A program made the position numbers and the translations under genes. The notes beneath the pieces are model-generated. The model saw only the letters and a list, made by a program, of their open reading frames with translations, was not told the DNA's origin and did not search any database. Positions 10,836-23,958 of a stretch of 64,000 nucleotides of DNA are shown here, one piece after another. The stretch comes from Chionoecetes opilio (lineage: Eukaryota > Arthropoda > Malacostraca > Decapoda > Majidae), in NCBI GenBank assembly GCA_016584305.1, contig JACEEZ010004786.1:117541-181540 (forward strand), written 5' to 3'. Numbering within the stretch: position 1 is the stretch's first letter; each line of letters opens with the position of its first letter.

Positions 10836-13800
10836 TTAGTCAGTGCCAAAGTACTTTTGACCAAAGTGGTTGGGGGCCACGGGATGGACCTCCGATGTCA
10901 GGATGTGCATCTGCGGGACAAAGATAAAGGTGATGTCAAGTGTACCTGTAGTGCGCGCACCTGTAACTGTTACTTCTCAGGACATTGACAGAATTCCTTG
11001 TACTGGTGACACCTTGTTGAGCCTTTCATACATGACTTGTTTGAACACATTATTCCAAAGGTGAATCCCAGTTGTGATTTCAATAGCCTCCCAAAAGCAC
11101 ACCTACAGTGGCAATCTAAATAAAGATGCTGCTTAAGGAGGCACACAACCTTGCCTCTCATATACGTTATGCTGCTCTAATTTCCTTAACAAAGCGTTTA
11201 ACACACTGTCCAGAAAACGGTCCTCATCTTTCATTTTAGCTACCACCGCAGATCACCGCATTCTACAAGTCTCATCTCTTAAGCCTAGTAAATCATTCCG
11301 ATGCGCCTAATCCTCAATATCGTATCCCTCCCCCCTCCTTATTTAAATGTCAGTGTGCGCGCCCCTGAGCCATGACCTACCCTGGGGAAGGCGCCGGTGA
11401 TGGTGCGGGCGGCGGTGGGCGTGGAGAACAGGTTGAGCAGGATGATGTTCTGCTCCTCCACCGCGTGTTCCTGCAGCACTCTCACCGCCTTGATCACAGT
11501 GTTGCCGGAGCCTGTAACACACACACACACACACGCATAATTAGTAAAAGTGTAAACGAAACAAGTGATAAAAGTCTAACTTAAACAGTAATGATGCATC
11601 CTCCGTGCTCCCTGAGCCTGCGTTATTGATTGCTGGATTGTAATGCCAAAAAAGGGGGAAATGCGCCAGGCAAAAGAGGTCATATGGCACTATGGCAAAG
11701 TATAAAAAAGGGAGGGGTTAGAGAGACAGAGTGAAACGGTGAGGGAAGGGGAAAGGAACGGATTGTTACAGCAGGATGGTTAGAGCAAATGCGCTGAGCC
11801 TGGGTGCATGGACACACGCACGCACGCAGAATTAGTAAAAGTGTAAACGAAAACAAGTGATAAAAGCCTAAATTAAACATTAATGATGCATACTTAGATA
11901 TTCTCATTAGGATAGGGAACAATAACCACAGCGATTGGCCATTCATCACTATATAATGATTCTCTGAACGAATAGAAAAAATCATCATCGACCTTTACGT
12001 ATATCAGATTAACTTTTTTTATGGGGCAAACCTTTCCTCGTGATTACGCTATCTAGTGATAAATGGTTTTTTCCCATACACTTTGGCTTTCTCCCAAACA
12101 AGCAGGGTGGTACTCTACAAAAGGCAGGTGTGTGAATAATACTATCATGGGTGTTGTGGCTGGTTCACCATTATACTTAGATAGAGAGTGGCGTGCGTGA
12201 ACGGATTCCCGGCGTGACGTAGGAGGCTAAAAGGGACGAGGGTGGAATGTAGGTATTCTTTCCCTGGTAGTGTTATTTCCCGTGAAGATATTAACTTGAA
12301 GTGATATAAAACACATCCTTAGCCTGCTGCAGTACATGAGACCCCATCATACAAAAAGATCGATAAGTAGGCTATAGCTAACATGTCGTCTTCCTCCGCT
12401 CTTCACACACAAACACACTTTCCGCTAAAAAAAAAACCCACACGAGGAACGCGCGCTATTTACAGCACGTTAAAGCTGCCCCGCCGCTCCTCCCTTCACA
12501 CTCCTCCTGGCGCACCAGCCGCCCCGACACTCAGCTTTACTGGTCCTCCTGAATGTCATTAACCCCTTCAGGCCCAGAACGTAATTTCCATGGTAATTTC
12601 GGTACCATTAGACGATTTTAATGAATATAAGAACGTAATTTCCATGATAATTTGGGTACCATCAGACGATTTTTAGTCAATATAAGCAATATTTTATAGA
12701 TATGACATGTTTAATGTCCTTGTCCACTAGTTAATTTGGTATATAAAGTCACTTTTCGTAATTTTATGGCTAACGACAGATGATTTTATGTAGCCAAGGA
12801 AAGATCTGGGCGTGAAGGGGTTACATCCATCCACGATAAGGAGACATGATCTGCCTCATGTCATCACTCATTAGTCATCAGTGAGCTCCCGAGACCTGCG
12901 ACATCACCATCATTTTACCATCAACGCCATCATTTAATGCTTTATTATGAGGTTTAGTAGCCTTGTCCACTAGCTAATTTGGTATATTAAGTCACTTTCC
13001 GTAATTTAAAAAAAGGGGTTAAGGAGTTAAATCCACAAAGAAAAATCATTAGGAATTAAAAACTTGTGACGCGACACTGCTTATCTCGAGACGACCTTGA
13101 TCACCATTGACATTGACTGAAGATACGACAATCAACACCCGCGATGACTATGTGAGGCGGCCACAATCATAATACGACCTAGATTAATCATGATTATTTG
13201 CGTGCATGCTTAATCTCAAACCAAACAAATAGCAGCACAGTTGTTTTCAGTCATGCGCAGTGTTAGTGCTTTACATGACATTAATCCACCCTCTGTAGAC
13301 ACGCGTAAGAATGAATTAATACTTGATAATGGTCAATACTAAGAAAAACACCTTGATCACCGCAATTACCACTCACAACCTCAGTGTTCTTTCCCGTAAC
13401 CACAAGTCCCCTTATAGTTGCTAAATTCTTGCCTGTAGTCAATTTTTTTAACGAGGCGAAAATTCCATTCTATCTTAAGGTCTCGTGCTAAAAATTATAC
13501 CTATATTTACCTGATGATATGGTTAACTATGATAAAATACAACTGAAATTTAGAAGAACCGTAGTATTCCCTTCTCCTGGCATCAAATATCAGGCAGTAA
13601 GCAGCAAGGGGTCAGGATTTTTCACCTCGTTAAAAAAAAAAAACAGTATAGTTTCCACCCTCTCCCTTATGAATGGGTTGTATGTAGGTACTTCCTCTAT
13701 CCTCCCCTCCCTCATGAATGGGTTGTGTGTAGGTACCACCCCTATCCTCCCCTCCCTCACCGCGCGGCCTACTCACGCCTCCCCCTCACACTTACTCATG

Positions 13801-16800
13801 ATGGGGTACATAAGCAGAACCTTGCGTTGACTGATGTCGTCTGGAAACTTGGCATAGACCACCCTCGCCTCGTGCGTCTCCAGGTCAGACTCCACCAGGA
13901 TCTTGCCCAGCCGGATCGAGCGGCAGCAGGAACGCAAACCCTGCCAGGGAGACAGTGAAGAACGTAAGGAAAGCTATACCTATACGCCCGTGAACATAAA
14001 AGAACATAAGAACATAAGGAAGCTACCTATACGCCCGTGAACATAAATAAGGAAGTACCTAATACCTGTGTAACATAAAAGAAATAAGGACAGCTAACCA
14101 TACGCCCGTGACATAAACTAGGAAGCTACTTATACGACCGTGAACATAAAACATAAGAAGCTACCTATTACGCAGTAACATAAAAGAACTATTGGAGCTA
14201 CCATACCCGTGAACATCACATAAGGAAGCTACCTATACGCCCGTGAACATAAACATAAGGAAGCTACCTATACGCCCGTGAACATAAACATAAGGAAGCT
14301 ACCTATACGCCCGTGAACATAAAAGAACATAAGAACATAAGGAAGCTACCTATACGCAGAGCTGGGCAGTATTTAAATACAATTGTATTTAAATACATTT
14401 GTGTATTTATAAATGTATTTATAAATACATTGGTTGCCATGTATTTAAATACAGTATTTAAATACTTTTATGAGTATTTAAATACATTTAATATAAAATT
14501 TAAATACTTTTTTATCAGTTAATTTGGCCATAAACCCGCCCAACTATCTGGCAGCCCGATCTTACAGTGAACCAGTGTTTCCACTTGCAAGGAAATGTCC
14601 TGATTTCAAGGAAATTTAGACCTGAGAAGGAAATTTCTAAGGAAACCCAAAATCTAAGAAATAATTTTTAGTCATGTTAAAATTTTGATGTAATTGAAAA
14701 TGTATTTACAAATGTTTTAAATACAATTGAGATTTATATTTAGTATTTAAATACATTCGTAAAATGTATTTAGTATTTAGTATTTAAATACATTTCCCAT
14801 GTATTTAGTATTTAAATACATTCAATGTATTTTGTGCCAGCTCTGCTATACCTTAAACAGAAAGAACATAAGTAATAAGAAGCTACTATACCCGTGAACA
14901 TAAGAAACATAAGAACATAAGGAAGCTACCTATACGCCCGTGAACATAAAGAAACATAAGAACATAAGGAAGCTACCTATACGCCTGTGAACCATAAGAA
15001 CATAAGGAAGCTACCTATACGCCTGTGAACATAAGAACATAAGAAAATAAGGAAGCTGCAAAAGGCCTTGAGACTTACACGTGGAGACGCCCCCAAGGTT
15101 ACATAAGGGATGCCGGCCTCCCACGTGAATTATTACGTTTACCAACACACTCGCACACACCCACGCCATGTCAACGAGTTCTAATCAATAGCTGGATTCT
15201 AGGGGGCTCTATACTATTTCAAAACTTCCCTCCCCCCCCCTCAAAAACTAAAATTCCTTAACATAATTATAGGGACAATCAGGTTTAGGTAAATGACAAC
15301 AAGAATTTGCTCTGCCATGCGTCTGCGTTTTGTTTCTTTTCTGAATCAGGCGCCGGAGTGAATCGATCAATACCTATCTAACAACTCGAGTAGTCGTGAT
15401 GTAACGGTAATTGACAGACCTCCCAATACTACACACACACACACAACACACACACACACACACACACATTGCGTGACCAAGACCTTTCATTCCTACCGCA
15501 ACACACGCACACACACTCCCAAACTAAATTGGCCCACCCCCTTTCTATATTTTCTTAGTCTTCTTTATAGGGACTGGCAACTAAGCGGGGTTTGTGCTAC
15601 CTCTTTTTGTTATGCCCTTGGCCAGTCCTTTGTGATGTAAAAAAAATATTATAAAAAAAACACACCCGCACTCTTACATTGCATCTGGTGTCATCACTAA
15701 ACAAGCATAAGAAATGCAACCGTGGCAGAAATGCACAACTGTTGCTGAGGTGACAGTAATGCAGCTGTACACCATTAGCAAGTGCCCAGTAGGTGTCGTG
15801 TGTGCTTTCCCTTCCCTGCTTAGTGCGTGAGTATGCTTGCCATGATCATTACACCACGACAGGAACTACCACGTGTAGGTTTTACGGCCTCTTGTAGCTT
15901 CCTTATGTTCTTATATTCTAACTAAATACCTTAAGATGACGTTCTTAAGGAATATCAAATTACAATGGCAATTAAGATACAAAAACATCATTCTTCAACC
16001 TCAAAACCCTCACTACCATCGCCGCCAACCCTTAGTCCGTACCGTCCAACCCAAGGATAATATATAAAGTATGCTATCCTCTATGTACGTACTATCCTTG
16101 GTCCAACCCTTCACCACTGCAGCTGTTACTTCCATCAATAACATAATCAACACTGCCAAAACCTATATATCACGCCACCTTAACCCATCCCCAAGGCCAT
16201 TCACCTCTCAAACCACCTCAGATACATTCTCTTATACAAATACCACGCATTACTTAATCTCACCCTCCAGTCCTCCACAAACTCACCCACGATACCTGCC
16301 CTTCTTACCCTCTTGCACACACGTATTATTACCACCCACATTCCTTAAATAAACTATCAAATCCCAAAGTCCACTCGCCTCAACCCACCCAAGAAACACG
16401 CCTCTCTTTGCAAACTCGGCAACGGTAATAGTCTTATACCTGTTCCATGGCCTCGCCTGAGCGGACGATAGCCACCCCACAGTTGCCCTTCACGAATCGG
16501 AGACCTTGGTAGGAGCATCCTGTAGGAGTGGTGATGGAGCAGTCAGAGTAAGGCAACTGGTTCAGTCCTTCTTCCACCACCAGCCGGATCTGTTTAAAGG
16601 CGAGAGGCAGGGAAAGAGGGTCAGGGGAGAGGCAGGGAAAGAGGGTCAGGGGAGAGGCAGGGAAAGAGGGTCAGGGGAGAGGCAGGGAAAGAGGGTCAGT
16701 TTGGAGGCGAGAGGCAGGGAAAGAGGGTCAGTTTAGAGGCGAGAGGCAGGGAAAGAGGGTCAGTTTAGAGGCGAGAGGCAGGGAAAGAGGGTCAGTTTAG

Positions 16801-17377
16801 AGGCGAGAGGCAGGGAAAGAGGGTCAGTTTGGAGGCGAGAGGCAGGGAAAGAGGGTCAGTTTGGAGGCAAGAGGCAGGGAAAGAGGGTCAGTTTAGAGGC
16901 GAGAGGCAGGGAAAGAAACAAGATTATGGTGATGATGAGATGAGGAGGTGGTTGTGGTATGAGGTATGAGGTATAGGGATGTGTAGGTAAGGAGACAGTT
17001 GAAGAGGACGGGGACAGGTAGATTTGATAGATAGGTAAAAGAATGGTGGCTAAATGGCAAGGTGAAGGGCAGATGGCTTAAGGAGGAGAGAAATGTAGTT
17101 TGTGAAGGGAAATAAATGAGTGGATTTATGGAGAGAACAAGAAAATATGAGGAAGGTTGTCAAAAGTAAAAGCGAACGGAAAGAGTTTGTATTACAAGGA
17201 AAGGTCAAGTAACATGAGACAAAAGAAACCGAGAGAGAAACAAAGCCGAGAGAGAAAGAGATGGGGGATTGATAAGTTTAGCATTGTTACTTGCCGGTTT
17301 GCGTTTAGTTAGCTTAAAAAAAGAACTTAATACGGATTTCCAGTAACGTCACAGAGAGAGATTTTAGCAGCAAGAAG

Positions 17378-17462
<85 letters not shown>

Positions 17463-18388
17463 TCAGACTAGGTAGTACGTTAACTTTCGATCCCCTTAGA
17501 GATTATGATGAAGACTGCGGAAAAAGTTGGCTTACATTTTGACTGACATATCTGTTGCACGACCTTAATGTGTTCTGTTTCTGCGTCAATGCATCCCTTG
17601 CTACCGCCTTCCTTCCCTTGACCTGCCACTTCCATAGCACCCAAGGATCTCTATAATATTATCCTTTAGCATTATCCCTATAGCAGTTCTCCTTCATCCA
17701 CTGTGTATACTGCGTTGCAACTAAGTTCACACAGTAGTAATTATAACAATGACAACAGTTACATTATCTAAGAGTCAAGTTAATCAATATAACCCTAACT
17801 TATGCAGATATATTTGGCAGTATGTAAAATATATGAATGATCAAATAGAAAAATAAACCGTTCATATTTAGACAGGAAATCTGATCGGAAGTCATTCTAT
17901 TTGGCAGTATGTAAAATATACGATAGGAAAAAAAATGGACGGGAAATCTGGTCGAAAATCTCACTTTCTATTCTCTCTTTCCACACACACACACACACAC
18001 ACACGTCAGAGCACGACTTTCACCAGTAGGTTTCGTAATAGTAATAGTATCTGCGAGCATGAGTGCGAGGTAAGTGACGTGTGATACCCGTCGCCTGCCT
18101 ATACATGCTCCGCGCTGCCCCGTCACCGCCACTATTCCTGCCACGCACATCACTTTTCGCCGCTCCACTTGACACTATTACACCCATGAGGCAGGATGAT
18201 ATTATACCTCCATGCAGCTCTATACGCTCCACGCCTCCATGATTACACCCGTATGCACACTCGCCATGTGGAAATCGTGTGTGCGGGTGTGGGTGATTAG
18301 CAAGATTTTCCTGCTGTCCTATTTATGTTTCCATGTATGCGTTAAATGCTCGAATTTCTAGTTTTCCATATGAGACTAGATAGAGGCA

Positions 18389-18435
<47 letters not shown>

Positions 18436-18832
18436 CACAAGCACTCATGTTGAAACGAGAATACACAACAATGCATGCACTGTCAGGAAGGGGGCAAGAG
18501 ATACTCACTAATCTGTCAGCATAGAATTTGAAGTCGCTTCTCAACGTGTTTCTGAAAATGATAAAGACACTCTCTGGCACTCTGCACACAGGCAACTTAT
18601 ATATTCGATAGGATCATGATGATTTTTATAAATATAATTAATACCGAGAACAAGTCAGAAGGTATATGAAAAGCTTTCTTGGGGAATGCAGAAAATGTTG
18701 CAAATTCAACCAGTCTCAAACAGACCGGCGCTGCAACTGGTTTAATAATCTTATCAGACACGACAATGGATTTCGACATTTCGTGCAGACTCAAGAACAT
18801 TTATTTTGAGAGAAGGCGTGATAGGATCTTAG

Positions 18833-18889
<57 letters not shown>

Positions 18890-19555
18890 CTACCTATCGC
18901 GAATGATTGTCTGGAGCTCCTTGAGTTGTCCGCTGGAGGGGATCAGCTTGAAGTAAGGTCCGAAACCCTCCACGGGCTGCAGGTGACTCTCCAACACCAG
19001 GGGGGGGTAAGACTCCTGCGGCAAGACGAGGGGGACACATGGGTACGAGACAAGGCTACGAGCTGCTACTCTCCGCCGGAAATGATAATCACTGATAAAA
19101 GTGTCCTGTTCAAGGTCAAACAAGTATCACCCAAACCTTTCCGCTTGCACGAAAAAGAACGTGGTGTGTGCGAGTCTGATTAGGAATGGACTGCATGAAA
19201 CAAACACTCGGAGAACGTGACCTACAACCTATATCTGAAAGGTGCACAAGACGGTTACACAAACACACCAACCCTTGCCTCGCCTCCATGGTGTCACTCC
19301 ACGAACAGGGTCACTATGACAGTATTCCTTTAGCATTTATAAAAAGAGTGGCGGCTGGCCTATGGGTGGGAGCGGCGGGGAATAGGGTTGGGGGCAGTAA
19401 AGGGTAGCTACCTGGGTGGGGGTGGGGGTGTCGTCCGTGGGCTGCCGCTGTTTGTCGTGCAGGGCAGTCTGGTTATCGTGCAGGGGTGTCTGGGAGGGCG
19501 GCGTCTTTTCGAAGGTGGGGGCCCGGGCTGTGACCACCTCACTCATGGTACCCAT
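10836..19555 (-). CDS. UPRT: Uracil phosphoribosyltransferase homologue (7 coding exons, 269 aa)
   Basis: Coding exons on the minus strand are 19555-19412, 19015-18894, 18551-18509, 16589-16440, 13940-13796, 11511-11381 and 10910-10836. All introns are GT-AG, every phase closes, and the total is 810 nt including TAA. Residues 1-48 (exon 1) are Pro/Thr-rich and not conserved. The catalytic domain follows, with LKELQTIIRD, ADRLIRLVVEEGLNQLPY, RSGEAMEQGLRSCCRSIR and the PRPP-binding loop YPIMSSGNTV, ending in HFGQKYFGTD. The family transfers phosphoribose from PRPP to uracil to give UMP (pyrimidine salvage, presumably cytosolic). As in vertebrate homologues, the C terminus lacks the GDxGDR uracil-binding segment of microbial enzymes, so catalytic activity is uncertain. 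The first ATG (19555) was chosen; a second in-frame ATG at 19546 has an equally good context. The start is the least certain part of the model; the exons after it are near certain. Confidence 0.93.
12559..12823 (-). mobile_element. TTAA-MITE copy 3
   Basis: Reverse orientation. It carries an internal duplication: the GAACGTAATTTCCAT...ACCATTAGACGATTTT segment occurs twice. Lies in UPRT intron 5-6 territory. Confidence 0.9.
12957..13022 (-). mobile_element. TTAA-MITE fragment 4
   Basis: Only the CCTTGTCCACTAGCTAATTT...GTCACTTTCCGTAATTT part and a GGGGTTAA end remain. Confidence 0.75.
13438..13648. mobile_element. Mariner-like MITE (family 2), copy A
   Basis: GTCAATTTTTTTAACGAGGC at the left and CCTCGTTAAAAAAAA at the right are inverted. 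The body (GATATGGTTAACTATGATAA, GGCATCAAATATCAG, AAGGGGTCAGGATTTTT) is shared with copies B and C. UPRT intron 5. Confidence 0.82.
13970..15060. repeat. Tandem array derived from a SINE tail
   Basis: About 15 imperfect units like AACATAAGGAAGCTACCTAT followed by ACGCCCGTG, 30-45 bp each, interrupted by the MITE at 14357-14845. The right edge (15025-15085) runs into GAAGCTGCAAAAGGCC...CACGTGG, the inverse of a SINE 3' end seen at 15860 and 62462. UPRT intron 4. Confidence 0.8.
14357..14845. mobile_element. hAT-like MITE inside the CATAAG tandem array
   Basis: Ends CAGAGCTGGGCA and TGCCAGCTCTG are inverted. Flanks share CTATAC. The inside repeats GTATTTAAATACATTT many times. It split the surrounding array. 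Confidence 0.7.
15480..15660 (+). mobile_element. 3' end of the same Jockey-like LINE family
   Basis: The segment TTTTTGTTATGCCCTTGGCC...TTTGTGATGTAAAAAAA matches the 3' UTR and tail of the LINE at 32733-34444. It lies in UPRT intron 4, antisense to UPRT. Only the tail is present. Confidence 0.6.
15858..15918 (+). mobile_element. SINE 3' end
   Basis: CAGGAACTACCACGTGTAGG, then CGGCCTCTTGTAGCTTCCTT and ATGTTCTTAT. The same tail recurs at 62462-62522. Confidence 0.55.
16598..16915. repeat. Minisatellite abutting the UPRT exon 4 splice acceptor
   Basis: About 11 copies of a GAGGCAGGGAAAGAGGGTCA core occur in a short form (about 24 bp) and a longer form (about 33 bp, with a TTTAGAGGCGA spacer). 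On the UPRT sense strand the unit is pyrimidine-rich and holds CTAAAC and ACTGAC, which resemble branch points. It starts 9 bp upstream of the exon 4 boundary at 16589, whose acceptor reads TTTAAACAG. The array therefore looks like a multiplied branch point plus polypyrimidine tract. Confidence 0.85.
17383..17459. repeat. (GA)n microsatellite, UPRT intron 3
   Basis: About 38 GA units. Confidence 0.97.
18391..18433. repeat. (CT)n microsatellite downstream of UPRT exon 3
   Basis: About 21 CT units, roughly 75 bp past the exon 3 donor in the transcript direction. Confidence 0.95.
18837..18887. repeat. (GA)n microsatellite at the UPRT exon 2 donor
   Basis: About 25 units. On the UPRT strand it is a (CT)n run starting right after the donor GTAGGT. 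Confidence 0.95.
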
Positions 19556-20119
19556 AGTGGCCGTTGGGAACACGCTGCCTCCACTTGGCTAAGCTGGGCT
19601 CAGGGCTCTGTGTATATCAAAGACCGTCACTTAGAGAATGTAGATCAAGCTCAACGTATTACGCATGCACACGGCAGTTGAACATTTATTATTACGTATT
19701 AAGCTGTAGATTCAAATGCTGTAATGATATAGGTACATGTCATAGAATGTGACACACACAGATGCCTACCCCGCGTCAACACGGCTCTGAATGGTACACA
19801 AAATGTCCAGCAGACATCTTTTAAAGCTGATGCTCTGAAAGACCTCTGGCGCGACGAGTGTCTATTGAAGGTTGCTGTGCTCGTCATCAGATAGCAAAGT
19901 CCACCACCCAACACGCACATGCACGGCGTGATGGCTGCACCACCACTGCGCATCACCACCGCCAGCTGCTCGCATCCACCCATCTGTATTCTCCCTCCCC
20001 CTTTACCCCGCAGACAAAGGTGAACGTAGACCCTATCTGGAACGCCCGGGGGGAGAGGGAGAGATGCACTATTCACCCACGACATCATTTGGTGAAATTT
20101 ATCTGCGAATGGTAACTGA

Positions 20120-22985
20120 GAAAACTAGACGACGCGATCAATACTTCCCAAGTCACGTCTCATTACTTGTGCAATCATTGCCGAGGCCTAGAACACCAAC
20201 GCAGCATCCAGTCCGCTCCTCTCCCCCCACCCACAGGACGTCCCAGTGCACACATGCGGCATGCAGGTGCAGCTGCGAGACCCGGGCGCCCAAGGTCATA
20301 CAGCTACACCTCATGCCTTCTCTTCCTTTCTGGCCTTAGAAACACATCGTGATACAGACCCTACACGCCTACAGCAACGCGACGCCGCCCTTGTACTTGT
20401 AGTGTGAAGAAGCTTAACACCTCTGACGCGAGTGCAGCAGCAGAGACAATACTCGCAATACCCACGCATTCTACACCCTTCCGTCAATCTTCCCGTTGCC
20501 TTTTCTTGCCCCGCTAGGCTAACCGGTCCTGCGAGCGACAAGGAGGGGCAACTTTTTGGTGCAGCGGCTTGCCTTTGGCCATGTTGGGGAATTGTCCCGG
20601 CAAGAGCTGCAGGGTGGGAGGGAGGAGGGTCTTGTACCGTGCCATTGCTCTCCATTTGTGTGGCACAACTATTCTCGTTAACTCAGCAATAGCGTCTTGA
20701 AAGGAGAGTTTAATATGTAGTTCACTCGGTTCTATGCTATTTCATCTACACGTACTATTGTCACAGTATGTTGTCCTGTTGTTGCGGCTGTGGCAGTATG
20801 TATAGCACCTCTAGTAGTGCTGTGTATATACCTACGTAATGCCATCACGCGCAGTGCTGGTCCTTACTACAGACGTGACTGGAATCCATCCAAAGTGGGG
20901 GCTTGCAAATGACTGCCAAACACGCAAGCTTGCGAGTCTACGTAGTTTACTCACAATTTTTGCCGAGGACTCTTTCTATTACCACCACCACCACCTCTTC
21001 CACCGTCGCTACTACCATCCCACATTTAGAATATCACCCAATGAGTGTCAAAGCTGTAAAACTCAAGCTTCTGAACTTGACCAGGAACATAAATTTCAAT
21101 GTAAATTATTGTCTACCGTATACTACCGATCTATAATGTTATCTACCCTTACATTAGTGTGACGCAGTAGATTGAAACAAAATTATGCTATGGTGACCAG
21201 TTCGCGGCCCTGAATAATCTAGACCGGCCATCTGTCAAGAACTTAATTACTAGTTATTACAACCAACTTTTACTGTCACCACTACCTCATTTTACTGCCA
21301 CTGCCGCCATTTCTATTACTAACCCCACCAAGTACTCTGTACCTCAAAATAGCCATCCTACTTTAGCCTACTTCTCGTGCGTTCAATAAATATAAATAAG
21401 TCGGCAGTAAAGTCCCCCCTTCCTGCGTCCGGTGACTTCCTCCTTACGGTCTCGCCTCGCCAAGCAATCACTTCCTTTACCTTCAAGGATTGCTTCCATC
21501 TCATCCCGGAAGCCATGCATCGTGACTACATAATCACTTCCTTGGGTGTGAAACTGTGAATCCGCGACGCCGAGGCAAAAGCGGGTGTCAGACTGCTCAA
21601 GACTCCGCCACCGCACATCAAAACAGTCGACACGCGGGTTTGTTATCACCACGCTATCGGAGGATGATGAAACGACACTAGCGGACGTAAGAGTACAAAT
21701 ACAAATTGTCGAGCTTACCATGCATTCTGAAACGTTACTTCCTATCGAGAGTGTGAACGTGACTACAATGATTCTCAGCAATGATACCGAAGTGCTGCTT
21801 TGTCACACCTTTTTTGCGATTCCTTCACGCCTCCCAAAAGCTTTCACGTTATAGCTCCTCCAGCCATCTACGTAGCGAAAAGGAAACAAAAGTGACAGCT
21901 AGAGAGAAGCGTGAGATATGACCTACTTATCCATGCTATTGCTAGTCTCAAACAGGATCAATGACATCCGGACGCGTTTTCCCGTGCGATAGTAAACTGA
22001 AAAAAAACGTCATTTCATGTATTTTTGTGTTATATAAGTAAAGTAAACCGCGTACTGATGGAACCTCACCAACAATAATATGCCCGCTATAGGCTATATT
22101 TAGCACTCCAACACTACCGCTTCACACCACCCACGCCCCATGGCAATCCGATCCTCGCCCTCGGCCTTGCAGGGGTGTCAGATGGAAGACAGTGTGGCGT
22201 AAGAACAGGGTTTAACAAGGTTGTTGTGTGTGTGTATGTGTGTGTGATTGTTTGTTTGTCGCCGCTATACATGCATTCACACATCCTAATGAAAGCAAGG
22301 AAATACCACACACATCCTCAGTTTTAGAGATCGAATGTTGTGTGTTCACCTGAATAACATAGAGTAAAGGGAGAGTATGGTTGGCGCCGCGCAGCCTTAA
22401 GAGTCAGGTAAATTAATATAGGTGTGTGAGGGCAACGGTAGGGCGGCTGCACGTCATGAAGCACAGCGCGCAGGTCGGTGACGCGAAGCCCACCTTGCCT
22501 ATCGCTGCCTCATCTCCCTCACAAATGCATGTTCATATACTGAAAACAAAGTGAAGGACTAACTACTGTATGCTTACCACTAAAAAAGCTTCGTGAGTAG
22601 TTAATATAGGTCACCCATACAACAATCGGGTCAGTGTAGCGGCGCAGCACCCCACACGAGAACAAACACACCTGGCGATATCCACGTGGTGACTGCCGTG
22701 CTCGCCCTCCCGTTGCGTGTTTTACCCACAGCTTCCTCAGATACACCAAAAATTCCCTAGATAAGTTAAAATGTCACAAAATTCAATAAAAAAAATCCCC
22801 AATCAAGAAATAATTAGAGATAGACAGAGATAGGTACAGACAGACACAGAGAGAGAGAACACTATATATATTTTTGTGATATAAAATTTTTAAGTTGGTG
22901 TTCTATTGAAGCATTGTTTTATGCCTTAATTTTATTTGTGGACAGCCACAATAATTTTATACTATTGTGACTTATTTTTTCACAA
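20120..22985. other. No gene recognised between UPRT and the SINE
   Basis: Several ORFs of 80-130 codons, such as 21383-21781 minus, occur on both strands, but none resembles a known family or has consistent splice sites. Confidence 0.5.
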
Positions 22986-22987
22986 TA

Positions 22988-23290
22988 CTGCGCCTCCGTG
23001 GTGTAGTGGCTAAGCACGCCTAGCTACGAATCCGCGGGCCCTGGTTCGAATCCCAGGCAGTCGGCGTGCAGCCCTAACAGCTGTTCATCCTTCCTTACGG
23101 TGTTGGTCGATAAAGAGGTCGGCTACCTGGGGAAATCTGGAGAAGGTAACTGTGGTAACTCGGATGTCACACTAGCCCTGTGTCCCAGGGTAGCGGTTTC
23201 TCACCCATCAAGCTCAATGCTAATGCGACGGAGATGAGCACCGAGGCCACGCGCAGCATAGAGATTTTCCCGGAAAACCTATTTCCCTAG
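22988..23290 (+). mobile_element. tRNA-derived SINE
   Basis: The head has a box A-like TGGTGTAGTGGCTAAGCACG and box B GGTTCGAATCCC, with a CCTGG/CCAGG T-arm. The acceptor stem does not pair and a roughly 200-bp body follows, so it is a SINE rather than a tRNA gene. Confidence 0.65.
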
Positions 23291-23958
23291 ATGTTCCCTA
23301 GATGTGCTCAGATCTCCCGACCTGGGGACAAACTCCCTACAAGTGGCAACCCTTTACAGCGCGTGCTCACAAAAGTAGTTCCCGCACTGCACACAAATAG
23401 CCTCTGGCTTCTCACTGACATGGACATCTCATGCTGCAGATACACCATGCAGTCTTAGAATTGAGATATATTTTAAAAACAAAGTTTCAAAGAAAAAAAA
23501 CATGGTATCATGAACAATTTTGCCACGTTTGAGTCAAAATCTATATTGGGTCATGCATTGCACGAGGTGACTGTCACGGTATTGGGAAACAGAGTGATGG
23601 TCCACGCTTTCCACAAGTGTCTAAATATAGGGGACTTATTGACTAAATTTATGCTCCAAGGAAGATGCCCATTTGCCCAATGCCCAACATTTATAACACT
23701 CAAAACTGTTAACACGTGGGCGCAACCTTTATAGGTTAATTATAGCCATCTCATATATTTCTTGTGAATTCATTTATCTATGCAGTTTCACTTGATATGT
23801 GTCCAGCTGAATAACCCTTTTTTGCAGTGCCAAATCCATCCATCTGCAGATAAGTAAGGTTTGAATGCATTTGGTGACGAAAATTGCACTGTAATGAACA
23901 TTAATTTGGATATGGAGCCTCGCACGGCTTGTCAAGACATTTCTGTGTACTCTGATCC

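Noticed and set aside
21383..21781. 132-aa minus-strand ORF with an overlapping plus-strand ORF
   Set aside because: Both strands are open by chance; no family or splice evidence.
22988..23060. Functional tRNA gene
   Set aside because: Box A and box B are present but the acceptor stem does not pair; better explained as a SINE head.
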